A program made the translations under genes and the position numbers. From JBCAXA01 sp038534295 (GTDB taxonomy: Bacteria; Pseudomonadota; Gammaproteobacteria; Steroidobacterales; Woeseiaceae): DNA of 64,000 nucleotides. The notes beneath the pieces were generated by a model that was given only the letters and a program-made list of their open reading frames with translations, made no database searches and was not told the origin of the DNA. The stretch covers positions 744,001 through 808,000 of the forward strand of contig JBCAXA010000001.1 in NCBI GenBank assembly GCA_038534295.1. The letters run 5' to 3'. Position 1 is the first letter of the stretch. The number at the start of each line of letters is the position of its first letter. Of the stretch, positions 27,210 to 35,713 are shown one piece after another.

Positions 27210-28823
27210 ATGGCAAAGAAACGTCGCAACTTTGACGACCCGCAGTACCACGCGGATCACCCGGTTCCGATCACCCGTCGTGCGCTGGTCGCACAGGGCT
27301 TCATGACCGGTGCCGTAACGGCACTGTCTGGCGGCATGCTGAGCCTGTTCGCCAATCCGCGCGATGCATTCGCGGCACTGTCGAACGATCTTGCTGACCC
27401 AGTACTGCAAAACGCCTGTGGCATCTCGCCGGGCGCCGGCAAGATCCCGTTCATCTGCTTCGACCTCGCGGGCGGCGCGAACATCGCTGGTTCCAATGTC
27501 CTGATCGGTAAGGAAGGCGGCCAGATGGACTTCCTGTCGACGGAAGGCTACAGCCGTCAGGGTCTGCCGGGCGACATGGTGCCGGGCGCGATTGACCCGA
27601 TCACGAACCTCGACCATACCGACGTCGGTATGGGTCTTGCGTTCCATTCGGACAGCCCATACCAGCGCGGCATGCGCGGCTCGATCCGTACGCCCGCGAT
27701 CGAAGCGAACATCAACGGCGCGGTCATTCCGGCTCGTTCGGAAAACGACACCAGTAATAACCCGCACAACCCGATGTACGCGATTCAGCGTGCCGGTGCG
27801 GACGGTGAAATTCTGACGCTGGTCGGTTCCGAGAACTCGGACTCCGGCGGCAACTCGATGGCACCGGCCATGTTGATCAATCCGGAATTCCGGCCGACCA
27901 AGATCGACCGTCCGAGCGACGTCGTTGGTCTCGTCGACACCGGTCAGCTGGTTGGTATTCTCGGTCCCGATGACGCCACGGCCGTCATGGAGTCGGTCTA
28001 CCGACTCAGTGACCAGAAAATGGATAACGTCTCGACCCAGCTCACCAACGACGCGATCGTTAAAGACCTGGTCAAGTGCGGCTACCTGAAAGCGGCCGAC
28101 GTTGCCGATCGCTTCGGCGGTGTCCCGCTCGATCCACTGCTCGATCCGTTGATCGTCGGCGGTCCGAACGCACCGTTCACGCAGGCCGAGATCGAAGGCA
28201 ACGGTCGCGACGCACGCGAGTTCCGCAAGACGGCATCGGTTATGAAGCTCGTCATCGACGGTTACGCCGGTGCCGGCTGCATCGAGATGGGCGGCTACGA
28301 CTATCACGGCGGCGCACGCGCTGAGGGTGAGGTCAAAGACGAGCGCGCCGGTCGCTGCATGGGCGCCTGCCTGCAGTACGCGGCCAACCGCGGCGTGCCG
28401 CTGATGATGTACGTCTTCTCCGACGGCTCGCTGTCGTCGAACGGCACGATCGACAACTCGGTCGAGGGCCGCGGTAAAGGCGAATGGTCGAGTGACAACC
28501 AGTCAACGGCAGGTGCGTTCTTCCTGGTTTACAACCCGACCCGCCGCGCGACGCTGTTCTCCGGCGACACCCTACCGCCGGAACGCCATCAGCAGATCGG
28601 CTTCATGCGCGACAACGGTTCGGTAGAAACAGGCTCGACGCCTGCGGCGAACAACGTCAACCTTCTGGTCGAGACGGTTGCTCTGAACTACATGGCGCTA
28701 CACGGTGAACAGGGTCAGTTCGATTCGATCTTCCCAGGCACTGGTCTCAACGGCACGGCGCTGAAAGACAGCCTTACGGCTTTCGACCCCATCGTCAACG
28801 GCGTGATCAGCAATCCGACCTGA
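27210..28823 (+). CDS. Tat-exported DUF1501-like protein
   Basis: 537 residues from the ATG at 27210 (AAGAGG upstream); the longer in-frame reading upstream lacks a signal. Residues about 20-55 are a Tat-type signal (TRRALVAQGFMTGAVTALSGG), and the mature part resembles DUF1501 proteins (FICFDLAGGANIAGSN, GLAFHSDSPYQRGM, EMGGYDYHGG), a sulfatase-like family of unknown activity that is usually encoded beside a DUF1588/DUF1800 or cytochrome gene. Tat export implies folding, possibly with a cofactor, in the cytoplasm. It follows the LamG gene after 35 bp and precedes a strong terminator, closing the operon. Confidence 0.75.
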   Translation: MAKKRRNFDDPQYHADHPVPITRRALVAQGFMTGAVTALSGGMLSLFANPRDAFAALSNDLADPVLQNACGISPGAGKIPFICFDLAGGANIAGSNVLIGKEGGQMDFLSTEGYSRQGLPGDMVPGAIDPITNLDHTDVGMGLAFHSDSPYQRGMRGSIRTPAIEANINGAVIPARSENDTSNNPHNPMYAIQRAGADGEILTLVGSENSDSGGNSMAPAMLINPEFRPTKIDRPSDVVGLVDTGQLVGILGPDDATAVMESVYRLSDQKMDNVSTQLTNDAIVKDLVKCGYLKAADVADRFGGVPLDPLLDPLIVGGPNAPFTQAEIEGNGRDAREFRKTASVMKLVIDGYAGAGCIEMGGYDYHGGARAEGEVKDERAGRCMGACLQYAANRGVPLMMYVFSDGSLSSNGTIDNSVEGRGKGEWSSDNQSTAGAFFLVYNPTRRATLFSGDTLPPERHQQIGFMRDNGSVETGSTPAANNVNLLVETVALNYMALHGEQGQFDSIFPGTGLNGTALKDSLTAFDPIVNGVISNPT

Positions 28824-28853
28824 TATCGCGCCATCTCCTGGTAGAAACACTTC

Positions 28854-28879
28854 GGCCCGCTTCTTGCGGGCCTTTTTTT
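28854..28879 (+). terminator. Rho-independent terminator of the sigma-54 operon
   Basis: A perfect 7-bp stem (GGCCCGC 28854-28860 / GCGGGCC 28866-28872) with a TTCTT loop is followed immediately by seven T residues. It lies 30 bp after the stop of the DUF1501-like gene. Confidence 0.92.
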
Positions 28880-28943
28880 AGCAAAACTGCGCTGCCCCAA
28901 ACCAGGACTAACACCGGCCGGGGCAGTCGCAGCTTAAATGATC

Positions 28944-29612
28944 TCAATACTCGGTAACGAGCACGGCTGCCGGATAGCCAAAAGGCCGCCCTTCAATACC
29001 GAGATGCGGCGCACCGGATCCCGGGTCCTCCGGTGTCAGCAGTTGCCGAGCGAGCTGGCGTTTGTCGGTTGTATCTGCCGGGCCGTGACCGAAAACGAAC
29101 AGCCAGAGCTGCGATCCGGGTGCCGGTACGAAATCACGAACGTCATCGCGGAAGAACGTTCGTCGCGACGAATGTGCAACCACGCTGTCCATGCGGCCAA
29201 ACACCGCCAGCGGATTCAAAAAACCACCGCTCTCGTCCGGCGTAAAGAAGTCGGCGATCCCGCACGGTCCGGCATACCCAACTGGTTCGGGAAACGGCAC
29301 GGACGAGTTTTCCGGCGTTAATGGCGTTGCCACGCAGTGTTGCGGCTGATCGACGTACACCCACCAAACGGTGTAGGCGTTGCCGGGCGTAAGACCGCGT
29401 ACCGCCAGCGAGGACCAAACGCCATACGGCGTCGAGCAAATCGACCCACGGCCGGAGAGTTCCGTCCCGGCGATTTGTTCCTCCCAGAAGCTCGTTACCT
29501 CAGCACGTTGGCAATTCCAAAACCACGACCCGCTGGCATGGGCCGCTCTCACCGGCACCATCGATACGACGGTGACCACGATCAAACACAAGCAAACACG
29601 ACATGGATTCAT
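28944..29612 (-). CDS. Secreted protein of unknown function
   Basis: 222 residues from the ATG at 29612, fixed by AGGAGG 6 nt upstream; an in-frame ATG at 29657 has no such site. A signal peptide (LCLIVVTVVSMVPVRAAHA) is followed by a Trp- and Cys-containing mature region with phrases such as LTPGNAYTVWWVYVDQPQHC, FFTPDESGGFLNPLAVFG and APGSQLWLFVFGHGPA. The middle resembles a small beta-sandwich with conserved VWW, of a kind seen in uncharacterised proteobacterial secreted proteins. I cannot name the family. It faces the terminator of the previous operon and is probably monocistronic. Confidence 0.75.
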   Translation of the reverse strand: MNPCRVCLCLIVVTVVSMVPVRAAHASGSWFWNCQRAEVTSFWEEQIAGTELSGRGSICSTPYGVWSSLAVRGLTPGNAYTVWWVYVDQPQHCVATPLTPENSSVPFPEPVGYAGPCGIADFFTPDESGGFLNPLAVFGRMDSVVAHSSRRTFFRDDVRDFVPAPGSQLWLFVFGHGPADTTDKRQLARQLLTPEDPGSGAPHLGIEGRPFGYPAAVLVTEY

Positions 29613-29618
29613 TGCACT

Positions 29619-29624
29619 CCTCCT
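29619..29624 (-). promoter_or_regulatory. Ribosome-binding site fixing the start at 29612
   Basis: AGGAGG on the minus strand, 6 nt before the ATG, is an almost ideal Shine-Dalgarno and decides against the longer frame starting at 29657. Confidence 0.85.
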
Positions 29625-29691
29625 GATTGATGTCATGATTTCGCCCGCGCACGTCAATGCAGCCTGCGAGATCTGCAGAGCAACTCATCGA

Positions 29692-29976
29692 TCAGTTATT
29701 TGCCGTCAGCGGATCGATAACCGCGGCTATTTCATGAACAGCGGACACCGGGATGCCGCTCAACTCCGCATGCTTGTGAATCGCGGCCTCGTCGGTGGCG
29801 AGATAGATACAGAACGTGCGGTTGCCAGCGACATAGCTGTGCTGCCATTGCACGGCCGAGTTCATTTGATCGATGGCGTGATTCGATGCCCTCGCGGCAC
29901 CGCAAAGCTCAACGATCGACATGCTGCCGATACCCGGAATTTCACGCTCGACCAGAAAGCGACGGAGAGTTTTCAT
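29692..29976 (-). CDS. DUF4242 family small protein (SCO4226-like)
   Basis: 94 residues with the DUF4242 pattern: RRFLVEREIPGIGSM at the start, then VQWQHSYVAGNRTFCIYLATDEAAIHKHAELSGIPVSAVHEI. This ferredoxin-like fold family includes the nickel-binding Streptomyces SCO4226; metal binding here is not established. It is soluble and cytoplasmic, with no signal peptide. It is transcribed divergently from a LysR-type regulator across a strong AT-rich palindrome, so that regulator may control it. Confidence 0.88.
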   Translation of the reverse strand: MKTLRRFLVEREIPGIGSMSIVELCGAARASNHAIDQMNSAVQWQHSYVAGNRTFCIYLATDEAAIHKHAELSGIPVSAVHEIAAVIDPLTANN

Positions 29977-30043
29977 GTGGCAGGCCCTTCTGACGTGTCG
30001 GTACGATCACCGATTCTTGCGATTCGGCGCCGCTTAGCCAAGG

Positions 30044-30077
30044 TAAATATTCTTTAGCTTACTAAAGAAAATATTTA
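30044..30077. promoter_or_regulatory. AT-rich palindrome between divergent DUF4242 and LysR genes
   Basis: TAAATATTCTTTAG (30044-30057), a 4-nt centre, then CTAAAGAAAATATTTA (30062-30077): arms match fully apart from a 2-nt insertion. It immediately precedes and overlaps a likely -10 (TAGTAT, 30076-30081) of the LysR gene, as expected for an autoregulatory LysR operator that may also control the DUF4242 gene. Confidence 0.65.
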
Positions 30078-30087
30078 GTATAAGCGT

Positions 30088-31053
30088 GTGACGACGACCA
30101 CCCATTTACGCGCGCTGCAGGCGCTGGAACTGGCGCTACGCCGCGGCTCATTGAAACTGGCCGCCGCTGAGCTCGCGATTACTCCGGCAGCGGTCGGCCA
30201 GCGGATCAAGAGCCTCGAAGATTACCTCGGCTTCGACCTGCTGGTACGAGGTCGCTCCGGAATCCGCTCGGCGCCGGAATTGCAACGCGCGACCGGCCAC
30301 CTGCATGCCGCGTTTCGAGAACTCGACACCGTCTGCCGGCTGCTGGATTTCCAGCGTCTCAACGAGATCCACATCACCGCCGATTCGGACTGGGCCAGCT
30401 TGTGGCTGGAGCCGCGCCTCGATGCGTTTCGAGCGCTCAGTCCGAACACCCAATTCTGCGTGAACGGTATCGGCGACGTGCCGGCGCGGTTGGGCGATGC
30501 CGATTGTGAGGTTGTGCTGGCAAACGCCGCTTCGCCAGACATGGGCAATGCGCTTTTCACCGACTACCTGGTGCCCGTCGTATCACCGGTCAATCGCCAG
30601 CGCATCGCCGATCTGCCGTCGGCAACACGCCTCGACGGCTTTCCGCTCCTGCATCTCGACAGCTACACCATTGAGGCTGGCGATGTCGGATGGTCCGAGT
30701 GGATTGCGAAGTTTGGACACCGCAAAGAACCGCCGGCGCACGGCATACGGTACAAGCGAATCACGCACGCGTTGGAAGCTGTCTGCGCCGATTCCGGTTT
30801 CATCATCTGTGGCTTGGGCTTGGTCCAGCAACAGCTCGACAGCGGCGAGCTCACGTTGCCGTTTCCGCTGGCCGAAGGAATCTGGTCGCGCAACACCTAC
30901 CGCGCGCAGTTCACCGAGCGCGCATTGGCACGCGGTCCGGTGCGACAATTTCGCGACTGGCTGCTAACGGAATCGCAGTTGATCGATAGTGAAATCGCCG
31001 AACGCGTGGCATTGTCGCAGCGGTCGGATAAACGGCCGGCACGCGGAAACTGA
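30088..31053 (+). CDS. LysR-family transcriptional regulator
   Basis: 321 residues from a GTG at 30088, giving TTHLRALQALELALRRGSLK and the winged HTH (LAAAELAITPAAVGQRIKSLEDYLG) in the normal place, then a two-lobed effector domain (INEIHITADSDWASLWLEP; a GFIICGLGLVQQQL block). The helix-turn-helix is of the GcvA-like kind. A likely -10 ends 7 bp before the GTG and there is no Shine-Dalgarno, so the message may be leaderless. The neighbouring palindrome suggests autoregulation. A methyltransferase gene follows 12 bp downstream and is probably co-transcribed. Effector unknown. Confidence 0.9.
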   Translation: MTTTTHLRALQALELALRRGSLKLAAAELAITPAAVGQRIKSLEDYLGFDLLVRGRSGIRSAPELQRATGHLHAAFRELDTVCRLLDFQRLNEIHITADSDWASLWLEPRLDAFRALSPNTQFCVNGIGDVPARLGDADCEVVLANAASPDMGNALFTDYLVPVVSPVNRQRIADLPSATRLDGFPLLHLDSYTIEAGDVGWSEWIAKFGHRKEPPAHGIRYKRITHALEAVCADSGFIICGLGLVQQQLDSGELTLPFPLAEGIWSRNTYRAQFTERALARGPVRQFRDWLLTESQLIDSEIAERVALSQRSDKRPARGN

Positions 31054-31065
31054 TTAGGCGCATTG

Positions 31066-32436
31066 ATGAGTCCACCTGAATCGCTGACCAGCGTGCTCGC
31101 CTGCCCGCGCAGCGACGCGCCGCTCGAAATACGAGACGACGTGCTGTACTGCCGTGCGAGCGACGTTCGCTATCCGCTGCTGGGCGGGATTCCGTGGCTG
31201 TTTGCCGAGCCGGACGTTGCGCGCGGCGAATGGCGCCAACGCTATCAACATGCCAATACGAGGCTTGACGAGCATCTCGCCGGCGTCGAGGCAGCGCTTG
31301 TGCAGCCCGATCTCTCGGCCGCCACGCGCGCGCGACTCGACTGCCTGCAGACTGGTTTTCGTACCCAGCGCGCGGCGTTGTCGTCGCTACTCAAACCGCT
31401 GCTCGAGGGTTCGTCGAGCGTGCCGCGAGCAACGTACCTCGCGCTGCGAACGCGATTGCCTGCAGATCAAGGGCTCAACACGTACCTTCCCAATGTGCAC
31501 CGCGACTGGGGATGGGGTGACGCGGAGAACGCCGGCTCGCTGGAAATGCTGAGCGAGGTGCTAGGCACCGCGAATCCTCAGCGCGTCCTCGTGCTGGGCG
31601 CCGGAGCCGGTCGCCTGGCGCACGACCTCAATGTCGCACTCGCGCCGGAGCTGTGCGTCGGGTTGGATTTCAATCCGCTGCTCATGTTGTTGGCAGCACG
31701 GCTCGACCGCGGCGAAGACGTCCAGCTCGTCGAGTTCCCGATGGCGCCGCGAACCAACCTTGATCACGCGGTGGTGCGAACGCTCAGAGCGGCCACCAAG
31801 CCGGCGACGCCAACCCAGTGGGTGCTCGGCGACGCGTTACGCGCCCCGTTTCAAGCGGGCGCGTTCGACCTCGTGGTGACCCCGTGGCTCGTCGATATCA
31901 TCTCCGAGTCGCCCGCGGCGTTTGCGCCGCGCGTCAATCGGTTGCTAGCAGCAGACGGCGTTTGGTTGAACTTTGGCTCGGTGGCGTTTCGCGAGCCTGA
32001 CATTGCCGCGTGCATCGGTATTGAAGAGCTCACTGAGCAGTGTGTCTCCGGTGGTTTTGCGCATAGGCAAACCCTCGAGCGCGAGTTGCCCTATCTGGAT
32101 TCACCGGCCAGCCGGCACGGCCGCGTCGAAACCGTCGCGGCGATGCGCTTTGACAAAACGAGCGATGCCGCGGTCGTGCCGCGGTGGCGCGCCCTGCCCG
32201 ACTGGATCGTCATCGGCAAGACGCCGGTGCCGGCCTCGGACGCATTCTTATCGCAGGCTGCCGCGACGCGGATTCATGCGTTCATCATGGCGCTGATTGA
32301 TGGTCGACGGTCACTGCAAGACATGGCCAGCATCATGCAACAACGCGGCCTGATGCCAGCGGCGGATGCCGAAGAGGCGATTCGCGGGTTTCTCATCAAG
32401 ATGCACGACGACGCTCGCCGCTACTCGGGATTCTGA
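31066..32436 (+). CDS. SAM-dependent methyltransferase with N-terminal Trm112-like segment
   Basis: 456 residues (ATG at 31066; a TTG 3 bp upstream is in frame). Residues about 8-45 resemble a Trm112-like zinc-ribbon remnant (LACPRSDAPLEIRDDVLYC, then YPLLGGIPWLF). Residues about 170-310 form a class I methyltransferase fold: motif I VLVLGAGAGRLAHDL, then GLDFNPLLMLLAA, and WVLGDALRAPF followed by FDLVVTPWLVD. The C-terminal part contains an acidic helical region. The substrate is unknown. The gene is 12 bp downstream of the LysR gene; its end overlaps the convergent GST gene by 16 bp. Confidence 0.8.
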   Translation: MSPPESLTSVLACPRSDAPLEIRDDVLYCRASDVRYPLLGGIPWLFAEPDVARGEWRQRYQHANTRLDEHLAGVEAALVQPDLSAATRARLDCLQTGFRTQRAALSSLLKPLLEGSSSVPRATYLALRTRLPADQGLNTYLPNVHRDWGWGDAENAGSLEMLSEVLGTANPQRVLVLGAGAGRLAHDLNVALAPELCVGLDFNPLLMLLAARLDRGEDVQLVEFPMAPRTNLDHAVVRTLRAATKPATPTQWVLGDALRAPFQAGAFDLVVTPWLVDIISESPAAFAPRVNRLLAADGVWLNFGSVAFREPDIAACIGIEELTEQCVSGGFAHRQTLERELPYLDSPASRHGRVETVAAMRFDKTSDAAVVPRWRALPDWIVIGKTPVPASDAFLSQAAATRIHAFIMALIDGRRSLQDMASIMQQRGLMPAADAEEAIRGFLIKMHDDARRYSGF

Positions 32437-33122
32437 GCATCGCGGCCAGTCACGACCATCGTTCGCGCATCTTTTGCGAATTTCTCGGCGCCGCCTTTCG
32501 CGTCACGCAGGACAGCGGCATCGATCGGCACCGTGACACCTTTCGCGCAGCCGGGACGGGCCGCCAATTGATCGATCCAGCGCGCTAAATTGTCGAGACC
32601 TTCGATGGAGACGCCGGACCAACGGTGCGTGCGCGCCCAACACCAGTTCGCGATATCGGCGAGGCTAAAGTCGCCGGCCAGATACTCGTTGTCGGCAAGC
32701 TGTCCGTCCAACACTTCGAGCAGCCGCCGGACTTCCGCCTGATAGCGATCAATCGCCGGCTGTATCTTCTCGGGAAAATATCGATAGAACACGTTCGCTT
32801 GGCCCATCATCGGGCCGAGACCGCCCATCTGGAACATGAGCCACTGCAAAACGCGACTGCGCGCGTTTTGTTCGGTTGGCAGTAGACGACCCGTCTTGTC
32901 GGCGAGGTAGATCATCAGCGCCCCGGATTCGAACACGGCGAAACCGTCGTCGACGATGACCGGAATACGACCGTTCGGATTCAGCGCCAAGAACGCCGGC
33001 TGCTTCTGATCGCCGGCCATGAGATCGACGACGTGCACGTCGTAATCGAGCTCGAGCTCTTCGAGCGTCACTGACGCCTTGTAGCCGTTCGGCGTTGGCG
33101 CTGTATAAAGTTCAATGGTCAT
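32421..33122 (-). CDS. Glutathione S-transferase, Nu-class-like
   Basis: 233 residues. The thioredoxin-fold N terminus (MTIELYTAPTPNGYKASVTLEELELDYDVHVVDL) with the cis-Pro region NGRIPVIVDDGFAVFESGAL is followed by an all-helical C domain (RYQAEVRRLLEVLDGQLAD, LAGDFSLADIANWCWA). The TPNGYK segment and the overall match resemble the E. coli YfcG/YghU group, which uses disulfide-bond oxidoreductase chemistry with glutathione. It is soluble. It is probably a detoxification enzyme. Confidence 0.9.
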   Translation of the reverse strand: MTIELYTAPTPNGYKASVTLEELELDYDVHVVDLMAGDQKQPAFLALNPNGRIPVIVDDGFAVFESGALMIYLADKTGRLLPTEQNARSRVLQWLMFQMGGLGPMMGQANVFYRYFPEKIQPAIDRYQAEVRRLLEVLDGQLADNEYLAGDFSLADIANWCWARTHRWSGVSIEGLDNLARWIDQLAARPGCAKGVTVPIDAAVLRDAKGGAEKFAKDARTMVVTGRDAQNPE

Positions 33123-33186
33123 TGCCGCTCCGTCGATGCCCGCCCTGCGTTAGTATGCAGCATCGCGCGACGAGTAGGTTTTTGCC

Positions 33187-34089
33187 ATGCATGCGGTCAC
33201 GACCGATCCGGCACGCTTCAACAATCTGCCGGACTATCCGTTTGCCCCTAACTTTGTCGATGTCGATGGGCTTGCCATGCACTTCGTCGACGAAGGCCCG
33301 CGATCGGCTCGCGTCATGCTAATGCTGCACGGCGAGCCGAGTTGGTCGTACTTGTACCGACACATGATTCCGCCGGCCGTGGCGGCAGGCTATCGCGTTG
33401 TCGCGCCGGATTTGATCGGTTTCGGCAAGTCGGCCAAACCTACGCGCGTTGCCGACTACAGTTACCAGCAGCACATGGATTGGCTGAGCGCGTTTGTTGC
33501 GGCGCTGGAGCTCGACGGCATCGTCTTGATCTGTCAGGACTGGGGCTCGCTGCTAGGGCTGCGATTGGCGGCCGAGCAGGAAGAACGATTCGCGGCGATC
33601 GTGCTTGCCAACGGCGGCCTGCCGACGGGCGATCACGCGATGCCGAAGGCATTCAAAATCTGGCAACGTTTTGCGCGTTATTCGCCGTGGTTTCCAATCG
33701 GTAAGATCATCGATCGGGGCACGACGACTGAACTTGCGAGCGACGTAATCGCCGCGTACGACGCGCCGTTCCCGGGCGGTCGCTACAAAGCCGGTGCGCG
33801 CGCGTTTCCGCGCCTGGTCCCAAGCCAACCGGACGATCCGGCAAGTGTGCCGAATCGGGCGGCTTGGGAGGTCTTCAAGCGCTGGGAAAAACCGTTTGCG
33901 ACAGCGTTCAGCGACAAAGACCCAATTACGCGCGGCATGGACCGCATGTGGCAGAGCGCGGTGCCGGGTGCGCGTCACGATCAGCACACCGTCATTCGTG
34001 GCGGCGGACATTTCCTGCAGGAAGATCGCGGCCCGGAGCTCGCGGCGTTCGCTATCCAGTATTGCGCGGCAAACGGACTGGGTCCGTAA
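33187..34089 (+). CDS. Haloalkane dehalogenase-like alpha/beta hydrolase
   Basis: 300 residues. The fold and motifs follow DhlA-type haloalkane dehalogenases: oxyanion segment HGEPSW (48-53), nucleophile Asp118 in CQDWGS with the adjacent halide-binding Trp, an acidic residue in FSDKDP (243-245), and catalytic His275 in GGGHFLQED. These enzymes hydrolyse carbon-halogen bonds to alcohols. The second halide-stabilising residue in the cap domain cannot be assigned with certainty, so an epoxide-hydrolase-like or other hydrolase function remains possible. It is cytoplasmic and diverges from the GST gene, which fits a detoxification neighbourhood. Confidence 0.85.
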   Translation: MHAVTTDPARFNNLPDYPFAPNFVDVDGLAMHFVDEGPRSARVMLMLHGEPSWSYLYRHMIPPAVAAGYRVVAPDLIGFGKSAKPTRVADYSYQQHMDWLSAFVAALELDGIVLICQDWGSLLGLRLAAEQEERFAAIVLANGGLPTGDHAMPKAFKIWQRFARYSPWFPIGKIIDRGTTTELASDVIAAYDAPFPGGRYKAGARAFPRLVPSQPDDPASVPNRAAWEVFKRWEKPFATAFSDKDPITRGMDRMWQSAVPGARHDQHTVIRGGGHFLQEDRGPELAAFAIQYCAANGLGP

Positions 34090-34106
34090 ACGCGCGACCC
34101 TGGCCG

Positions 34107-34637
34107 TTACGGTACCGGACGACCCGTCTCGGCAAACGACGCGAGTCTTTGCATTTGCTCGCCGAGCACCCCGTCGACGGCACCGGCGATGTTGTCGAGC
34201 CCATCGGGTGAATAGCCACCGACGGTATAGACAAGCTTCAAGATCGTGCCGCCGTTGGCCGGTATCACGCTGATCGTCATGTTGCCGTCGACCCCCATCA
34301 GGCCAAGCGGACCAAGACCGCCCGTCAAGCGCAGCATCTCGCCCCGCTGTATAAACGTGACGGTGAGATGCACGACCGAGCCGCCGTCGTCAAGGCGTTC
34401 GCAAAAACAACCGAGCGGAGTCGCATCGATCGAGAGATTGGCGGCGTCGCCGGAAAACGTGTGATCGGGATGCCACCAAGCGTCGACGTTCTCAGTGAGC
34501 GTGGTCCAGACTTTCGCCGGCAGCGCGCTGGTCGTGATTTCGTGCGTCACGGTAAAACCATTCGCGGCCGAGTCGGTAACGGCTGCGCCTACCAATGACG
34601 GACCCAGTAGCAAAACCGCAATGCTCAGTAAGCGCAC
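34107..34637 (-). CDS. Secreted SRPBCC (START-like) domain protein
   Basis: 176 residues. A signal peptide (LLSIAVLLLGPSLVGA) precedes a SRPBCC-like ligand-binding fold: FTVTHEITTSALPAKVWTTLTENVDAWWHPDHTFSGD, then LTVTFIQRGEMLRLTGGLGPLGL and ISVIPANGGTILKLVYTVGG. SRPBCC proteins bind hydrophobic ligands, but here the exported location and ligand are unproved. Its stop converges on the dehalogenase stop 17 bp away. Confidence 0.8.
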   Translation of the reverse strand: MRLLSIAVLLLGPSLVGAAVTDSAANGFTVTHEITTSALPAKVWTTLTENVDAWWHPDHTFSGDAANLSIDATPLGCFCERLDDGGSVVHLTVTFIQRGEMLRLTGGLGPLGLMGVDGNMTISVIPANGGTILKLVYTVGGYSPDGLDNIAGAVDGVLGEQMQRLASFAETGRPVP

Positions 34638-34697
34638 GTTGCGTTTCCTTCGACAGCGTTTGAGCTGTGACTATACGACGCCACCGTATGTGCCGCA

Positions 34698-35639
34698 TTA
34701 CGGCCCAGACTGATTCGCCGCGCCTTTCGGTAAGGTCGTCGCGTCGCCGCGCCAGATTTGCGCCAGCGTCGAACCGGCAATGATGTGCCAAATGCCCCAC
34801 AACGCCGCGATGACCGCCATACCGCCGAGACCTGCGAAAAAATCGAAGATCAGCACCAGACCCAACCCAGAGTTCTGAATACCGAGCTCCATCGTGACGG
34901 CACGGCGATCGTATTCCGGCAGTCGGGCAAGCGCCGCCAGCGCGTAGCCGGTCGCAAACGCTAAGGCATTGTGGGCGACGACCAAAGCGGCAATGTCCGC
35001 CACATGCGCGACGAAGTGCGTCCAATTGGCATGCAGCGCAAACGCTACGAAACCGGCAAAAAACACAATCGACGCGAGACGAAACGGGCCAAACATCCGC
35101 GCCGCAAGCGCCGGTACGTACCGGCGGGTCAACAGGCCGCCGAGCATTGGCAGTGCCAGAACGAGCAACACCACGCCGACGACATCAACAGGATCCAACG
35201 CGACCTCAGTCAGCAGCGACGCGGTCGGTTCGTAAAGACTGGACCACAGCGCAACATTCAACGGCGTCATGACGATTGCGCCCAGCGACGATACGGCCGA
35301 CATCGACACTGACAGTGCCGTGTTGGCCCGCGCGTACGACGTCAAAAAATTTGAGATCGTGCCGCCAGGACAGGCAGCGACGAGCATCATGCCGAGCGCA
35401 ACGCTCGGCGGTGGCGAGAGCGCAACGACCAACACGAACGTCATTGCCGGTAGCAGCACAAACTGCGCAAGCAGGCCAACCGCAAACGCCCGTGGCATAC
35501 GTGCGACGCGGCGAAAATCGGCAGCGGTCAGGTCCAGCGCGACGCCATACATGATGACGGCGAGCACGACGTTGAGGGCCGCGAGACTGGACGGGCTGAA
35601 ATTTAACCGAACGGCATCGAGTGCAGCGAGCTCAGACAA
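34698..35639 (-). CDS. Bile acid:sodium symporter (SBF/BASS) family transporter
   Basis: 313 residues with nine or ten hydrophobic segments. The conserved regions fit the SBF family: AACPGGTISNFLTSYARANTALSVSMSAVSS in the crossover region that includes sodium-coordinating residues, and AVTMELGIQNSGLGLVLIF in the second half. Members carry organic anions with sodium across the inner membrane; many bacterial ones move bicarbonate, pantoate or steroid-like acids. The substrate cannot be told from sequence. It sits 74 bp after the TonB-like gene in the same direction but is probably separately expressed. Confidence 0.88.
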   Translation of the reverse strand: MSELAALDAVRLNFSPSSLAALNVVLAVIMYGVALDLTAADFRRVARMPRAFAVGLLAQFVLLPAMTFVLVVALSPPPSVALGMMLVAACPGGTISNFLTSYARANTALSVSMSAVSSLGAIVMTPLNVALWSSLYEPTASLLTEVALDPVDVVGVVLLVLALPMLGGLLTRRYVPALAARMFGPFRLASIVFFAGFVAFALHANWTHFVAHVADIAALVVAHNALAFATGYALAALARLPEYDRRAVTMELGIQNSGLGLVLIFDFFAGLGGMAVIAALWGIWHIIAGSTLAQIWRGDATTLPKGAANQSGP

Positions 35640-35713
35640 GACTAGTCACGGCAACGGCGATGCCGTCGAGTGTAACCAGGAAGACGCGAATCGTCAGCGC
35701 TTGAGGCGCGCTG

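Noticed and set aside
27195..28307. 370-codon open frame on the minus strand
   Set aside because: Antisense to the DUF1501-like gene; low complexity typical of GC-rich mirror frames.
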